Notes: generated from the sequence alone by a model not told the origin. A stretch of 16,947 nucleotides of DNA from an uncultured Bacilli bacterium (GCA_910578745.1 CAJTSN010000017.1:10669-27615), one strand, 5' to 3'; shown: positions 1 to 8,144, numbered from the stretch's first letter. Numbers and translations are program-made.

Positions 1-119
1 GTTTCAACCCTATTTAAGTCTGTATAATTGTAAGCACCTTTGTTGTTTTTATTTGTTGGGTCTAATCTTATTAAGTCTACATCGGCTCTTGTTCTATCAT
101 AAATTGGTTCAATCCACAT
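1..119 (-). CDS. Tail-fibre-like structural protein, N-terminus (runs off the left edge)
   Basis: Forty codons are visible before the window ends; the reading begins MWIEPIYDRTRADVDLI and contains GAYNYTDLNRVET. This opening (MW-x-EP..DRT.ADV...YNYTDLNRIE) is familiar from N-termini of tail or baseplate appendage proteins in Bacillota prophages; that is recall of a pattern, not a database match. The start ATG at 119 overlaps the last 11 bases of the upstream tail-tip gene in another frame and is preceded by GGTGATGG, a fair ribosome binding site. Being last in the tail module fits a receptor-binding or fibre role. The length and C-terminal domains are unknown. Confidence 0.7.
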   Translation of the reverse strand, partial: MWIEPIYDRTRADVDLIRLDPTNKNNKGAYNYTDLNRVE

Positions 120-1899
120 TTCCATCACCTACTTTTATCACAGTACTATTACCGCTCCATGCTCCATTATAATTAATATTGTTTTCTACTAAGTATCCTA
201 TCAATCCACTGCTAAAATCTGTCTCAATTGGTAATACTGTTCTTGTATCTTTAGTAATATCTCCCCTATTATTAAATGAATAGATATTTCTATTGTTGTA
301 CCAATCACCAATAAATTCTTTTAACTTAACTTTTTTTGTGCTTTCGGATAATTGTGTAACTAAATCATTTTTATAAGTAATGTCTTCTCCATCAAAATTA
401 TAATTCTTTGAATCTACTGTTTGACTAACATTGATTTTATTACCAAATATTTCTAAAGAAGTTGGTTCATTTTCGTTAGGAATAACTTCTAAAACTGCAT
501 ACCGACCATAATAAACTTCACTAACTATTGCTCCGCCAGTTATTCGAGAACTAATATTAGTTGCTAAATTATATTCTATTTCAATAATTGAAGTTCCGTT
601 TATATGTAAATCCTCATTCTTGAATAGTTCGCTAACCGCATTATCTATTGAATAATGATTTATATAAACAATAGAATTATAAAGCTCACTATTTATTCTT
701 ACAGTTGGTTTACTTGTAATAAAAGCATAATCCATTTCATCTTTACTTACTTCATAGATAAATGGTTGGATATTGATAATATTTTCTCTATTAGTAAACA
801 GTACACAATTTCCAGTAGTCGCAATTATTTGCAATAACTGTCTAGATTCCAATTTTGGAAGTGGTGCCTCCGTTTTAATTGATTTTAGCCCCTCCCATAA
901 ATTGTATTGGGTACTATCTATGTTATTATCACTAAGGACATCTATTGCTAACTCATAAAGACTTCTACCATTTGAATTATAGACCCCTTTTTTATAAACA
1001 TTCGTGAGATAGTTAATCAATGTTGTAGTATTGAATGTAACTTGATTTTCTTTAACATCTGCTGACCCAGTCAATAGCATATTGCCACCTAAAATCCATT
1101 CTATAGTTCCATCGTCTAATTGATAGCCCCATTCATAAGATATAGGTTGTTGTTGAAGTATATATCTGTACCAACCCTGCGGGTTATCTGGGTTAAACAA
1201 TTTATTCATATTATCAATTGTGAATTTAAAAGTATGAGTCGGCAACTCACTGTTTATCATAGTAGTTTTTTCTTTACTTTCCGCACTTATGATATTTTTA
1301 TCTGTGTAGACTTCTAAAATACCAACCAATAATTGATTTATTCTTATTCTGCGATAAGGCAAACTAGATTCTAAAAAAGATATTTCTATTCGATTCCAAC
1401 GAACTAATTCATCGTTATCAGCAAATATCAATCTTTCCTTATAACTATTTAAAGTATAATCTTTATCCATAATTGCTTTATCGTCTCTATAAGCCTTTAC
1501 ATTTAATTTTTTAGCATAATTTCCATCAATACTATCAAATGTCATTGTGAGACCTAAAGTCGTTAAATAGACATCGGATTCTAATTTTATGCTTGGCATA
1601 TCATTATACTGACAATTTTCATCACTCATATAAGAACTTACATAAGTTTGCTCTAATTCTTCACTTCCATAAAGCGGTTGTCTACCATCAAGAATCCAAA
1701 AGTTTTTTTCTAAGGTTGCATAGTTTTTAATTTGTATAATTTCTTCATTTTTTATATTTTGAATATTGCTAAATATTTCTTCATTATTAACAGAAACATT
1801 TGGATTAGCCTCTGGGTCTATTATGTTAAATTTAACTTTCAAAAATCCAAGATTTCTCTTAGGTTTTTTTAGTTGTTCAATCATCTCTAAACTTGCCAT
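109..1899 (-). CDS. Putative tail-tip / baseplate hub protein
   Basis: A 596-aa protein two genes after the tape measure, the usual place of tail-tip (Tal/hub or baseplate) proteins of Gram-positive siphophages. No transmembrane segments or peptidase/lysozyme motif stand out. Visible stretches include LFNPDNPQGWYRYILQQQPI (about 236-255) followed by a segment ending EWILGGNMLLTG, which look like the beta-rich receptor/hub regions of such proteins; a SLYELAIDVL helix follows at about residue 315. It begins two bases after the stop of the upstream gene, so they are probably cotranslated. The function is inferred from position and general composition; a side-plate or distal-tail role is equally possible. 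Confidence 0.6.
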   Translation of the reverse strand: MASLEMIEQLKKPKRNLGFLKVKFNIIDPEANPNVSVNNEEIFSNIQNIKNEEIIQIKNYATLEKNFWILDGRQPLYGSEELEQTYVSSYMSDENCQYNDMPSIKLESDVYLTTLGLTMTFDSIDGNYAKKLNVKAYRDDKAIMDKDYTLNSYKERLIFADNDELVRWNRIEISFLESSLPYRRIRINQLLVGILEVYTDKNIISAESKEKTTMINSELPTHTFKFTIDNMNKLFNPDNPQGWYRYILQQQPISYEWGYQLDDGTIEWILGGNMLLTGSADVKENQVTFNTTTLINYLTNVYKKGVYNSNGRSLYELAIDVLSDNNIDSTQYNLWEGLKSIKTEAPLPKLESRQLLQIIATTGNCVLFTNRENIINIQPFIYEVSKDEMDYAFITSKPTVRINSELYNSIVYINHYSIDNAVSELFKNEDLHINGTSIIEIEYNLATNISSRITGGAIVSEVYYGRYAVLEVIPNENEPTSLEIFGNKINVSQTVDSKNYNFDGEDITYKNDLVTQLSESTKKVKLKEFIGDWYNNRNIYSFNNRGDITKDTRTVLPIETDFSSGLIGYLVENNINYNGAWSGNSTVIKVGDGNVD

Positions 1900-1901
1900 A
1901 A

Positions 1902-2303
1902 TTAATACCCCATATCAATAATATCTACTTTAACACCTTTGTATTCTGTAGGCTTTTGTACAGATTGATAATTTTCCCATTTGTTTGGTGTTCCATGCAA
2001 ATTGCCAAAATAAAATCTACGAACTATAACGTCCATTTCCTCACTATCAAAATAAGTCAAAAGAACTTCAAAATTAGCTACTTTTTCCTTCAACCAGTTA
2101 TAATCTTCTAAAGATAGAAAAGGAAAAACTAAATTGCTAAATTTATTGATTCTTCTATTTACAGGTTGTGCAATGGTTTGTCCTCGTACATTACGGGTTC
2201 CCTCTACTAATTGCTCATTTTCCTCTAAATATCCAATAGAGGGATTACTTGGCAAAGCTTCACCATTAAAAAGAAATAATGGGTTTTTACCTTTTTTTAA
2301 CAT
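1902..2303 (-). CDS. DUF6711-like phage tail protein
   Basis: A 133-aa protein between the tape measure and the tail-tip gene. It shows the pattern remembered for DUF6711 phage proteins: an N-terminal FNGEALPSNPS.GYL motif, an Arg-rich middle (VNRRINKF...FPFLSLEDYNWL), then a short strand with FYFGNLHG and an ending YKGVKVDIIDMGY. The family has no firmly known activity; its constant place after the tape measure suggests an adaptor at the tail end, possibly doing the job of a distal tail protein. The start ATG has a strong site (AAGGAGG) nine bases upstream. The family assignment is by pattern memory and is moderately sure; the gene itself is certain. Confidence 0.65.
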   Translation of the reverse strand: MLKKGKNPLFLFNGEALPSNPSIGYLEENEQLVEGTRNVRGQTIAQPVNRRINKFSNLVFPFLSLEDYNWLKEKVANFEVLLTYFDSEEMDVIVRRFYFGNLHGTPNKWENYQSVQKPTEYKGVKVDIIDMGY

Positions 2304-2316
2304 TTCTTATTCCTCC

Positions 2317-4671
2317 TTAATAGTTGAATGTTGGATTCTTTCCGCCATCATAACCTTTGTTATTTTTTGCTTTATCATAAACTATAACTAATTTATCTCC
2401 ATCAATTTCTGTTCTACCATAAACTTCAAGTTCTTGTTTTTGACTAGTTTTATTATTCACTCCTGTTTCTTCAATAGCTTCTTTCATCGTTTCTTTCATC
2501 ATATCTCTAGGGGATACAATTTCAGGATTAGACTTAGCATTTGAATATTCAGCTACTTTAACTACAGTTTCTTTATCTAAAACTCCTCCACCTGCTAATT
2601 CTGGAATTTGTGGTATTGAAATTGTACTGATTAACCCTTTAAATGGTTTACCAATTATAGGAAGGTCTATATCTCTTATTTTTTTCAAAGCAGAATTGAT
2701 CCCATCAAATGGAACTTTGACTACTTTATTAATACCTTTAATTAAAGCATTTACAATAGATTTGAATGAATCAACTATACCATCTTTAATTCCATCAAAT
2801 ACTTTTCCACCTGTAGAGAAAACTTTTTTAACAGCATTCCATGCATTGCTAAATGTATTTTTAAAGAATGTTGCAACAGTAGAAAATACAGTTTTAACTC
2901 CATTCCATCCATTTTCTGCACCAGCTATTAAAATCTTCCATACTCCACTAAATAATGATGATATAGTATCTACAACGCCTTGAATATATCCTTTTATTCC
3001 ATCCCATGCTTTGTTCCAATCACCAGTAAAAACACCAATAATAAAATCTAGGATTCCGTTCAAACTATCTATAATTCCACCAATGATTCCACATAGCCCT
3101 TCTATAGCAGGTTCTAAAACATTCTTAATATTTTCAATTACGCCATTTATAATTGGTTTCAAACAATTCCATACTAATCCAATAGCTACAATAATTTTTG
3201 ATATGCAAGCTAAAATTTTATCTACTACAGGTGCTAAATATGTTTCATACATTTCAGCTATCCAAGAAATAACATCTTGCACATATCTAAATAAATCAGA
3301 CATAATTATAAAAACTGTATTTAATGCATTTTGAAAATCATCACTCATAACCCAACTTAATAAAGATAAAGATATACTATCAACAATATTTTGAATTGCT
3401 ATAAATATATTTGCTATGGATTGAATAATGGATGTTCCACTTCCAACATTTTGCCATGCTATAGAAAAAGCTTTTCCTAATTCTCCTACAATATTAAGCA
3501 TGTTAGTAAATATTTGCATAAAATTTTCAACTATTTTTTGACCCGTTCCATTAGTCCAAACATTAAAAATAGAAGTGAATACTGACACTCCTAGTTTCTT
3601 TATTCCTTCAAAAGCCTTTTTTAAACTCTTAATAAAAGCTTGTCCCTTATTACCCCAAGCTTGTTTTATTGGGTCAAATAAAGTTGCCAATACTTTTTTA
3701 GCCTTTTCTATCCAGTCAAAAAGAAAATCAAGTTTACTTAAATCAATAGGTTCTACTGTAATCAGTTTTTTATCACTACCACCTGAACTACTATCTTTAT
3801 TGATAGTGTGAAATTCATCTAAGCTAGACTGTGTATCATTCAATTTTTTTGTTGATTTAGCTTGATTATCAATTGCCTTAGCATTCGCTCTAGCTACAAG
3901 ATTGATTCCTGTGAGAGCTTGTACAAAAGCATTTACATAGCTTACAGCTTTTGAGAATAAATTAACTATATATTCTAAAACAGGTGCCAGTAGACTTCCT
4001 AGTACATTCCAACAATTTTGAATAGAATTAGATAATTGTGTATCATAGCTTAAATATGATTGCATAGCTTTACTAATCATACTAAACGCTGTTCTAACGC
4101 TTAATAGTCCTAAAGCAAATTTTTTAATAGATTTTATTCCATTATTAAAGGTAGATGTGAAACTTTTACTCAAATTTTTGCTATGTGATAATATATTCTT
4201 AAAATTACTACTCAAACTAGCTATTTGACTTCTAGTCACTTTAACTTTAGTTTTTATTTTATCAAAAGCATTAGAAGTTCCAACACCTGCACTTTGACCC
4301 TGATTTCGTAATTTTCTTAGTCGATTTTCAAGTTTTTCAATATCAGCCTCAATCTTCATCGTATCTCCAACTTCAAATCCCATATCAGCTTTTGCTAATG
4401 AATTTTTTAAATCCTCTATTTTAGTCATCAAATATTCTTGTTGCTTAGTGGTTTCTTGAATAGAAGATGTATAACTCTTCATTTGGACTTTCATTTGAGA
4501 TACACTTGAAGCACTTTGACTAGCCATACTCTTTGCTTGAGTGGTTAAATTTTTCATAGGTTCAACACTCTTAGCTACAGCTGATTTAACTTCATCAGTT
4601 ATCTTCTTAATACCACTCATAGCATCAGTAATATTAGCCTTTATAATTATTTCTAGCTCTTCTATTGTAAT
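2317..4671 (-). CDS. Tape measure protein (probable ATT start)
   Basis: Long helical protein (767 aa from the first ATG at 4620; 784 aa from the proposed start) that would set tail length and help deliver DNA. The N-terminal 150 residues are coiled-coil-like (TKQQEYLMTKIEDLKNSLAKAD); the middle has hydrophobic segments such as GLCGIIGGIIDSLNGILDFI and Trp-rich repeats (NTFSNAWNAVKKVFSTGG) typical of tape measures. The ATG at 4620 has no ribosome binding site, but the frame stays open upstream for 18 codons, reading ITIEELEIIIKANITDAM, which is how tape measure proteins usually begin. An AGAGGTGA site lies six bases before an ATT codon at 4671-4669, so ATT is taken as the start. No ATG, GTG or TTG exists in frame upstream. 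The ATG at 4678 adjoining that site opens only a 14-codon frame. Confidence 0.9.
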   Translation of the reverse strand: MTIEELEIIIKANITDAMSGIKKITDEVKSAVAKSVEPMKNLTTQAKSMASQSASSVSQMKVQMKSYTSSIQETTKQQEYLMTKIEDLKNSLAKADMGFEVGDTMKIEADIEKLENRLRKLRNQGQSAGVGTSNAFDKIKTKVKVTRSQIASLSSNFKNILSHSKNLSKSFTSTFNNGIKSIKKFALGLLSVRTAFSMISKAMQSYLSYDTQLSNSIQNCWNVLGSLLAPVLEYIVNLFSKAVSYVNAFVQALTGINLVARANAKAIDNQAKSTKKLNDTQSSLDEFHTINKDSSSGGSDKKLITVEPIDLSKLDFLFDWIEKAKKVLATLFDPIKQAWGNKGQAFIKSLKKAFEGIKKLGVSVFTSIFNVWTNGTGQKIVENFMQIFTNMLNIVGELGKAFSIAWQNVGSGTSIIQSIANIFIAIQNIVDSISLSLLSWVMSDDFQNALNTVFIIMSDLFRYVQDVISWIAEMYETYLAPVVDKILACISKIIVAIGLVWNCLKPIINGVIENIKNVLEPAIEGLCGIIGGIIDSLNGILDFIIGVFTGDWNKAWDGIKGYIQGVVDTISSLFSGVWKILIAGAENGWNGVKTVFSTVATFFKNTFSNAWNAVKKVFSTGGKVFDGIKDGIVDSFKSIVNALIKGINKVVKVPFDGINSALKKIRDIDLPIIGKPFKGLISTISIPQIPELAGGGVLDKETVVKVAEYSNAKSNPEIVSPRDMMKETMKEAIEETGVNNKTSQKQELEVYGRTEIDGDKLVIVYDKAKNNKGYDGGKNPTFNY

Positions 4672-4704
4672 AAGTCATCACCTCTTTTTCTTTTCAGTGA
4701 TTCC

Positions 4705-5099
4705 TTATTTATCCTCTTTACTCGTTTCTTGCCTCAACTCTTCTGTCAACTCTAACATCAAATTGACTAAATCTTCCCCCTCACTAGCTTTTCGTTCATA
4801 AACATTCAATTTAGCTAACTCTTCTTTAAATAAATCCTTATAAATTTCTTTAACTAAATTTAGGTTTTTAGGATTTTTAGCAGTCATTCCTGCACCGATT
4901 AACTTATTTCCTAAGTTTTCCATTAACCAAATATTATTCTTTTCCTCATCTTCTAATTGGAGAGAACGAGATTCTACATAAAGTTTTGTATCTCTATAGG
5001 TAGAATTCCAAAACTCTTGAGGTTTCATTCCAAAACGATAAGCCAAAGGTTCTAACTTATAGATTAAATCTATCCAGTCTAACCTTTGTACCCTTTGAA
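4705..5099 (-). CDS. Tail assembly chaperone, frameshifted (T-type) extension
   Basis: The frame is open well before the TTG at 5046 and reads LDWIDLIYKLEPLAYRFGMKPQEFW through the overlap with the upstream chaperone gene. No ATG, GTG or TTG with a ribosome binding site is available in this frame, and TTG 5046 lacks one. This is the hallmark of the lambda gpG/gpGT arrangement, in which a -1 slip near the end of the first chaperone adds this domain so that the fusion can bind the tape measure. The required shift is -1 relative to the upstream gene. The slip site is not a textbook heptamer; CAAAGGG and CAAAGGT just before the upstream TAG stop are candidates. The start given is therefore the approximate entry point, not an initiation codon. 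Confidence 0.75.
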
Positions 5100-5540
5100 C
5101 TCTTCCGCTACTACTTCTCCCATCACTTTTTCTGCTGTGTTGGTAATTACTTGGTTGATGTCGAAGTCGGCTAGTGGATTGTTCATTTGAGTTTCTAACT
5201 CCTCCTTCGTCATCTTTTTGCCGAAAAAACTTTTATCATTTATCTCCTCAGCTAATAGCTTATAAATATCTTCATAGCTTCTTGGCTCTTCCTCAGTAGC
5301 TTCATTTACCCACGCTTCCATTAAATCGTAAACTCTATTATAATCTCCACTTAACCCTTTCTGAACGTCATTATCAGCGAACTCCATAAGAAAATCAGCT
5401 AAAAACTCAAAGTCAACATTGTTTAACGCTTTAAAAAAAGCATCTCTTAAATTTTTTACATTTAACTTTTTATTCATTCCTACTATTTTTTTCATAGTAG
5501 CTGTAAATGAATATTCTTTGTCTTTTACTTTTAAAATCAT
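5079..5540 (-). CDS. Tail assembly chaperone (gpG-like)
   Basis: A 153-aa acidic protein between the major tail region and the tape measure, the position of the gpG-type chaperone that coats the tape measure during tail assembly and is absent from the virion. It begins MILKVKDKEYSFTATMKKIV, has a helical middle and ends GYKG just before TAG. The downstream frame continues across this stop in the -1 frame, supporting a gpG/gpGT pair. The ribosome binding site is GGAAAGAGG. No other motif is seen; the assignment rests on order, size and the overlapping open frame. Confidence 0.8.
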   Translation of the reverse strand: MILKVKDKEYSFTATMKKIVGMNKKLNVKNLRDAFFKALNNVDFEFLADFLMEFADNDVQKGLSGDYNRVYDLMEAWVNEATEEEPRSYEDIYKLLAEEINDKSFFGKKMTKEELETQMNNPLADFDINQVITNTAEKVMGEVVAEEFKGYKG

Positions 5541-5558
5541 AATAAAACCTCTTTCCTT

Positions 5559-5723
5559 TTACTTTTTATCTTTGGTAGTATCCTCTACCTTTTTATTTTC
5601 TTTTGCTTCTTTTTTTGCCTCTTTGATTTCTTCAAATCTAGGATTAGCACGAAAATGTTTAAGATGTTCCGAATTAGTAATATCCCAAACACGCCCCGTT
5701 TTCTTTTCTCTAAACTTAGCCAT
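5559..5723 (-). CDS. Small basic phage protein, paralogue of the protein at 7882-8121
   Basis: A 54-aa gene. It starts with MAKFREKKTGRVWDITNSEH, continues LKHFRANPRFEEI and ends in a highly charged Lys/Glu tail. A near-perfect AGGAGG site lies nine bases before the ATG. Its first 33 residues align without gaps with the start of the small protein next to the major capsid gene (MEKFKDKKTGAIYTINDSSV): both have KF-x-x-KKTG, an aromatic/Ile strand and a Phe-x-x-Asn-x-x-(F/Y)-E helix. It lies between major tail protein and tail chaperone. The function is unknown; the pairing with capsid and tail-tube genes suggests a small accessory or decoration-type structural protein, which is a guess. Confidence 0.8.
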   Translation of the reverse strand: MAKFREKKTGRVWDITNSEHLKHFRANPRFEEIKEAKKEAKENKKVEDTTKDKK

Positions 5724-5736
5724 AAATTATTACCTC

Positions 5737-6222
5737 CTAATTTCCAACTGGTGCTGTTGGTAACCCGTGTGATTCTCTTACACTAGAGTTTCTATATAGA
5801 GTTAGAGTATCTTTAATAATATCTCCAGCTGTAATAGTATCTCCTGTTAGGTCCATTTGAGCAGAGAAAGATTTAACTAAAGGTTCTTCTCCATCAGCAC
5901 AAGTAGATTGAGGATAACGAATAAAGAAGTAAAAACTTTTATTACTATCAGCTTTTTCTTTTAAACCGTCGTGTTGTTCACTCTTATAAAGAACTGGAAT
6001 AGCTGGAGTGGTAGCTTTCTTACTACCTTTACTTTGTTCCTCTCCGTCCATATCAGTAGTTTGATATGAAGTAGCTTCCGCTGGGTCTTCAATCGCTGGA
6101 ATTTCCTCAGTGTACATAATTAAATCCAACTCTTCTTCGGTTGGATATTCTTTTTCGCTAATATAAATTTTAGTTAAGGTTCCCGTTTTAGGAGTAGCAA
6201 ATAATTGTAATTGTAATTTCAT
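5737..6222 (-). CDS. Major tail (tube) protein
   Basis: A 161-aa protein beginning MKLQLQLFATPKTGTLTKIY, a typical opening of tail-tube proteins in Gram-positive phages, with a C-terminal half containing KSFSAQMDLTGDTITAGDII and TLTLYRNSSVRESHGLPTAP. This polymerises into the tail tube around the tape measure. The position, between the tail terminator gene and the chaperones, agrees. The middle (about 55-90) is polar and may be a surface loop. The start has an AGAAAGGAAA site upstream. The C-terminus ends four codons after LPTAP with no Ig-like extension, so this is a minimal tube protein. Confidence 0.8.
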   Translation of the reverse strand: MKLQLQLFATPKTGTLTKIYISEKEYPTEEELDLIMYTEEIPAIEDPAEATSYQTTDMDGEEQSKGSKKATTPAIPVLYKSEQHDGLKEKADSNKSFYFFIRYPQSTCADGEEPLVKSFSAQMDLTGDTITAGDIIKDTLTLYRNSSVRESHGLPTAPVGN

Positions 6223-6238
6223 ATTTTAATTTTCCTTT

Positions 6239-6625
6239 CTATTTAATTCTCTCTAAACTATTTGTGAGAGCATTATAAAACACCTCATAGCTTCCCCCGT
6301 AACGATGACACTTTGTGTTTTCGTCATAGAGGTCTATAGGTGTTCCTGTTCTCGTAAAATTATATCCTCTTAATTTACTATCTATTTCATCAGCAAGTTC
6401 TATACTAGATGACTTTCTTTTAGTCCACGCCTCACAGGTTATTGAGAATCTTGATAGAATTGGTATATCTTCTCCGTTTACTTCGTCAAGCCTCATAGGA
6501 GTTTGAGCTACTATACACGGAAATACAGCCGTTCCATTAGGGTTTTCACTCACTACTTCTTTTAATATTGTTTCTAATATGGATATAACCATATCATAAA
6601 ACTCACTTACCCTAAACTCTATCAT
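6239..6625 (-). CDS. Tail terminator / tail completion protein
   Basis: A 128-aa protein with an N-terminal helix (MVISILETILKEVV), a strand-rich middle (VFPCIVAQTP...ILSRFSITCEAWTKRK) and a C-terminal segment with RYGGSYEVFYNALTNSL. Size, order and secondary-structure pattern match tail completion proteins of the SPP1 gp17 / DUF3168-like kind, which cap the tail tube and join it to the head connector. Its start overlaps the stop of the HK97 gp10-like gene in an ATGA, implying coupled translation. The family name is an inference from order and fold pattern. Confidence 0.65.
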   Translation of the reverse strand: MIEFRVSEFYDMVISILETILKEVVSENPNGTAVFPCIVAQTPMRLDEVNGEDIPILSRFSITCEAWTKRKSSSIELADEIDSKLRGYNFTRTGTPIDLYDENTKCHRYGGSYEVFYNALTNSLERIK

Positions 6626-7194
6626 TTCAATACCTCCATCAATAATTTTCCTATTCTTTCATTTACTAAATCAGCATTTTCTTGACGAGAGGAAAACGAC
6701 GCTGGACGCATAAACGGATATGGTTTAGTAGCAAATACTAGAGCATACTTTTTTCCATTGAAGTATGCATTCATAGGTATTACTTCTCCGAATAGATCCA
6801 TATAAGCTTCATCACTATATACTTTTTTAATTTTATCTGCAGGAGCATACCAACATTGCATACCAGATCTATGAAACATTTTTGTTTTACCAATGTGTGG
6901 CAAAGTTCCATCTGCCTTGTTTCCAGTTCCAAACTCTAAAAAAGGAGCATAGGAAAATAAATTTTTATCAGTATAGATTCTTCCGATAATTTTATTTTTA
7001 TTGTACAAAATTATTTCTGTAGGAATCATTTTATCATTTTTAGAACCACGCTTATTTTTCAAAGCTTTTTCTTGCGTGTTTTTCAAAGCGTCATTAACAC
7101 CTAATTTAGCTGTTTCAGGCAATTCTTTTATAAGTGCTTCCATCTTCTTTTCAAAACTTTTAAGATTTTCTTTATTCCAACTAATATCAATCAT
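6622..7194 (-). CDS. HK97 gp10-like head-tail joining protein
   Basis: A 190-aa protein with the pattern of the HK97 gp10 family: an N-terminal helix (LKSFEKKMEALIKELPETAKLGVNDALKNTQEKALKN, interrupted here only by position), then a Tyr-x-x-phi-x-E-(F/Y)-G-T-G motif (YAPFLEFGTG at about 87-96), and a closing KPYPFMRPA motif followed by a helix. Those two motifs are the usual signature. An inserted stretch of about 50 residues (roughly 100-150, with MQCWYAP) makes it longer than the common 120-150 aa form. It acts at the head-tail interface. Ribosome binding site GGAGAAT. Confidence 0.8.
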   Translation of the reverse strand: MIDISWNKENLKSFEKKMEALIKELPETAKLGVNDALKNTQEKALKNKRGSKNDKMIPTEIILYNKNKIIGRIYTDKNLFSYAPFLEFGTGNKADGTLPHIGKTKMFHRSGMQCWYAPADKIKKVYSDEAYMDLFGEVIPMNAYFNGKKYALVFATKPYPFMRPASFSSRQENADLVNERIGKLLMEVLK

Positions 7195-7196
7195 AG

Positions 7197-7547
7197 TTAT
7201 TCTCCATTGTTAGTCACTAAAGTATAAAGTGTAGTTTTACCTATCTTTGGCTTATTTTCAACTATATAATCAGGTTTACCATCATTGATAATCTTTTTAT
7301 TTTCATCTAATTCTAAAGGACTAAAAGATATTCCATCACCTTTGTTTATATTTACTTCTCTATCAATACGAAGTTTAATGATTTCATAATCAATTTCGCC
7401 AGCGCTATTGCGGTTTAATTCATCTATATCTTGTTGAGCATTTAGCCAATCTTCACCTTTAAAAATCCAATTAGTGATATACTCACCTTTTATTAGTTTT
7501 TTAGCAGGTTCATAAATGTATACTTGAGATAAGTTTTTAATTCTCAT
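7197..7547 (-). CDS. Head closure / stopper-type protein
   Basis: A 116-aa protein in the second connector position (after the gp6-like protein and before the gp10-like protein), where SPP1 gp16-type stoppers or HK97-type head closure proteins are encoded. It is beta-rich: YEPAKKLIKGEYITNWIFKG, then YEIIKLRIDREVNINKGDGISF and a C-terminal KPKIGKTTLYTLVTN. The start overlaps the upstream stop in ATGA. Residues alone do not identify a family; the assignment rests on gene order and fold pattern. Confidence 0.6.
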   Translation of the reverse strand: MRIKNLSQVYIYEPAKKLIKGEYITNWIFKGEDWLNAQQDIDELNRNSAGEIDYEIIKLRIDREVNINKGDGISFSPLELDENKKIINDGKPDYIVENKPKIGKTTLYTLVTNNGE

Positions 7548-7858
7548 ACTCTAAATATCCTTATACTTCTTACATCTTTAGCTAGTTTTTCTTCTATATC
7601 AACATAAGAAGTTGATTGACTACCCTCAGTAGAGCTAGAGCTCCCCTCATCACCTCGTCTTTGATATACTTCTTTAACAGCATTATAAACATACGGATAT
7701 AATTTAATATCGTCTTTTCGACGATTAGAATTGTCGGAGGCAATAGAAATATAATCATCTATGAATCCTGATAATACACTATCATCTCCAACTTTGAAAT
7801 TGACACTAATATCACTTTTTAATCTTTCAAGCATATTAGCTTTATCTTTTTCATTCAT
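7544..7858 (-). CDS. gp6-like head-tail connector (adaptor)
   Basis: A 104-aa mostly helical protein (MNEKDKANMLERLKSDIS..., YPYVYNAVKEVYQRRGDEG) ending in IEEKLAKDVRSIRIFRV, the usual outline of SPP1 gp15/HK97 gp6 adaptors that bind the portal and extend the channel. The longer reading from TTG 7873 would place the ribosome binding site GGAGGG inside the coding region, so ATG 7858 is preferred. A Ser-rich patch (EGSSSSTEGSQS) interrupts the second half. It lies downstream of the capsid gene, as expected. Confidence 0.75.
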   Translation of the reverse strand: MNEKDKANMLERLKSDISVNFKVGDDSVLSGFIDDYISIASDNSNRRKDDIKLYPYVYNAVKEVYQRRGDEGSSSSTEGSQSTSYVDIEEKLAKDVRSIRIFRV

Positions 7859-7881
7859 TCTATTACCCTCCAATTCTATTA

Positions 7882-8121
7882 TTATTCAGCCTCGGGAGTA
7901 GTTTGTTCTACTTCTTCGGTATTTTCAGGTTGTTCTACTTCTTCGGTATTTTCAGGTTGTTCTACTTCTTCGGTAATTTTTTCTTCCTTAGTAGTAGTTT
8001 TCTTTTTACTATTTTTTTCACCAAGTTTTTCATAATTAGAATTATTAGTAAAATAATTCAAAACTGATGAATCATTTATAGTATAAATAGCACCTGTTTT
8101 TTTATCTTTGAATTTTTCCAT
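7882..8121 (-). CDS. Small capsid-adjacent protein with acidic nonapeptide repeats
   Basis: A 79-aa protein from ATG 8121, which has AGGAGGG five bases upstream; the longer reading from 8139 would run through that site. Residues 1-35 (MEKFKDKKTGAIYTINDSSV...) match the 54-aa protein at 5559-5723. A Lys-rich linker (KNSKKKTTTKEEK) follows, then two full copies and one partial copy of EEVEQPENT, giving an acidic Pro-Glu tail. It sits directly after the major capsid gene. A flexible charged tail on a small protein beside the capsid gene could mean a head fibre or decoration protein, or a repeat-length polymorphism; the function is unknown. Confidence 0.8.
   Translation of the reverse strand: MEKFKDKKTGAIYTINDSSVLNYFTNNSNYEKLGEKNSKKKTTTKEEKITEEVEQPENTEEVEQPENTEEVEQTTPEAE
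7903..7975. repeat. 27-bp in-frame tandem repeat, about 2.7 copies
   Basis: Plus-strand unit starting TTGTTCTACTTCTTCGG and ending TTTTCAGG is repeated exactly at 7903-7929 and 7930-7956, with a third copy kept through about 7975. The unit encodes the nonapeptide EEVEQPENT in frame, so copy-number change by slippage would keep the frame. Confidence 0.95.
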
Positions 8122-8144
8122 TTTATCCCTCCTACTCATTAAAA

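Noticed and set aside
2134..4801. Plus-strand open frames of 78-107 codons opposite the tape measure and its neighbours
   Set aside because: They are antisense shadows of the long minus-strand genes, lack ribosome binding sites and recognisable protein features.
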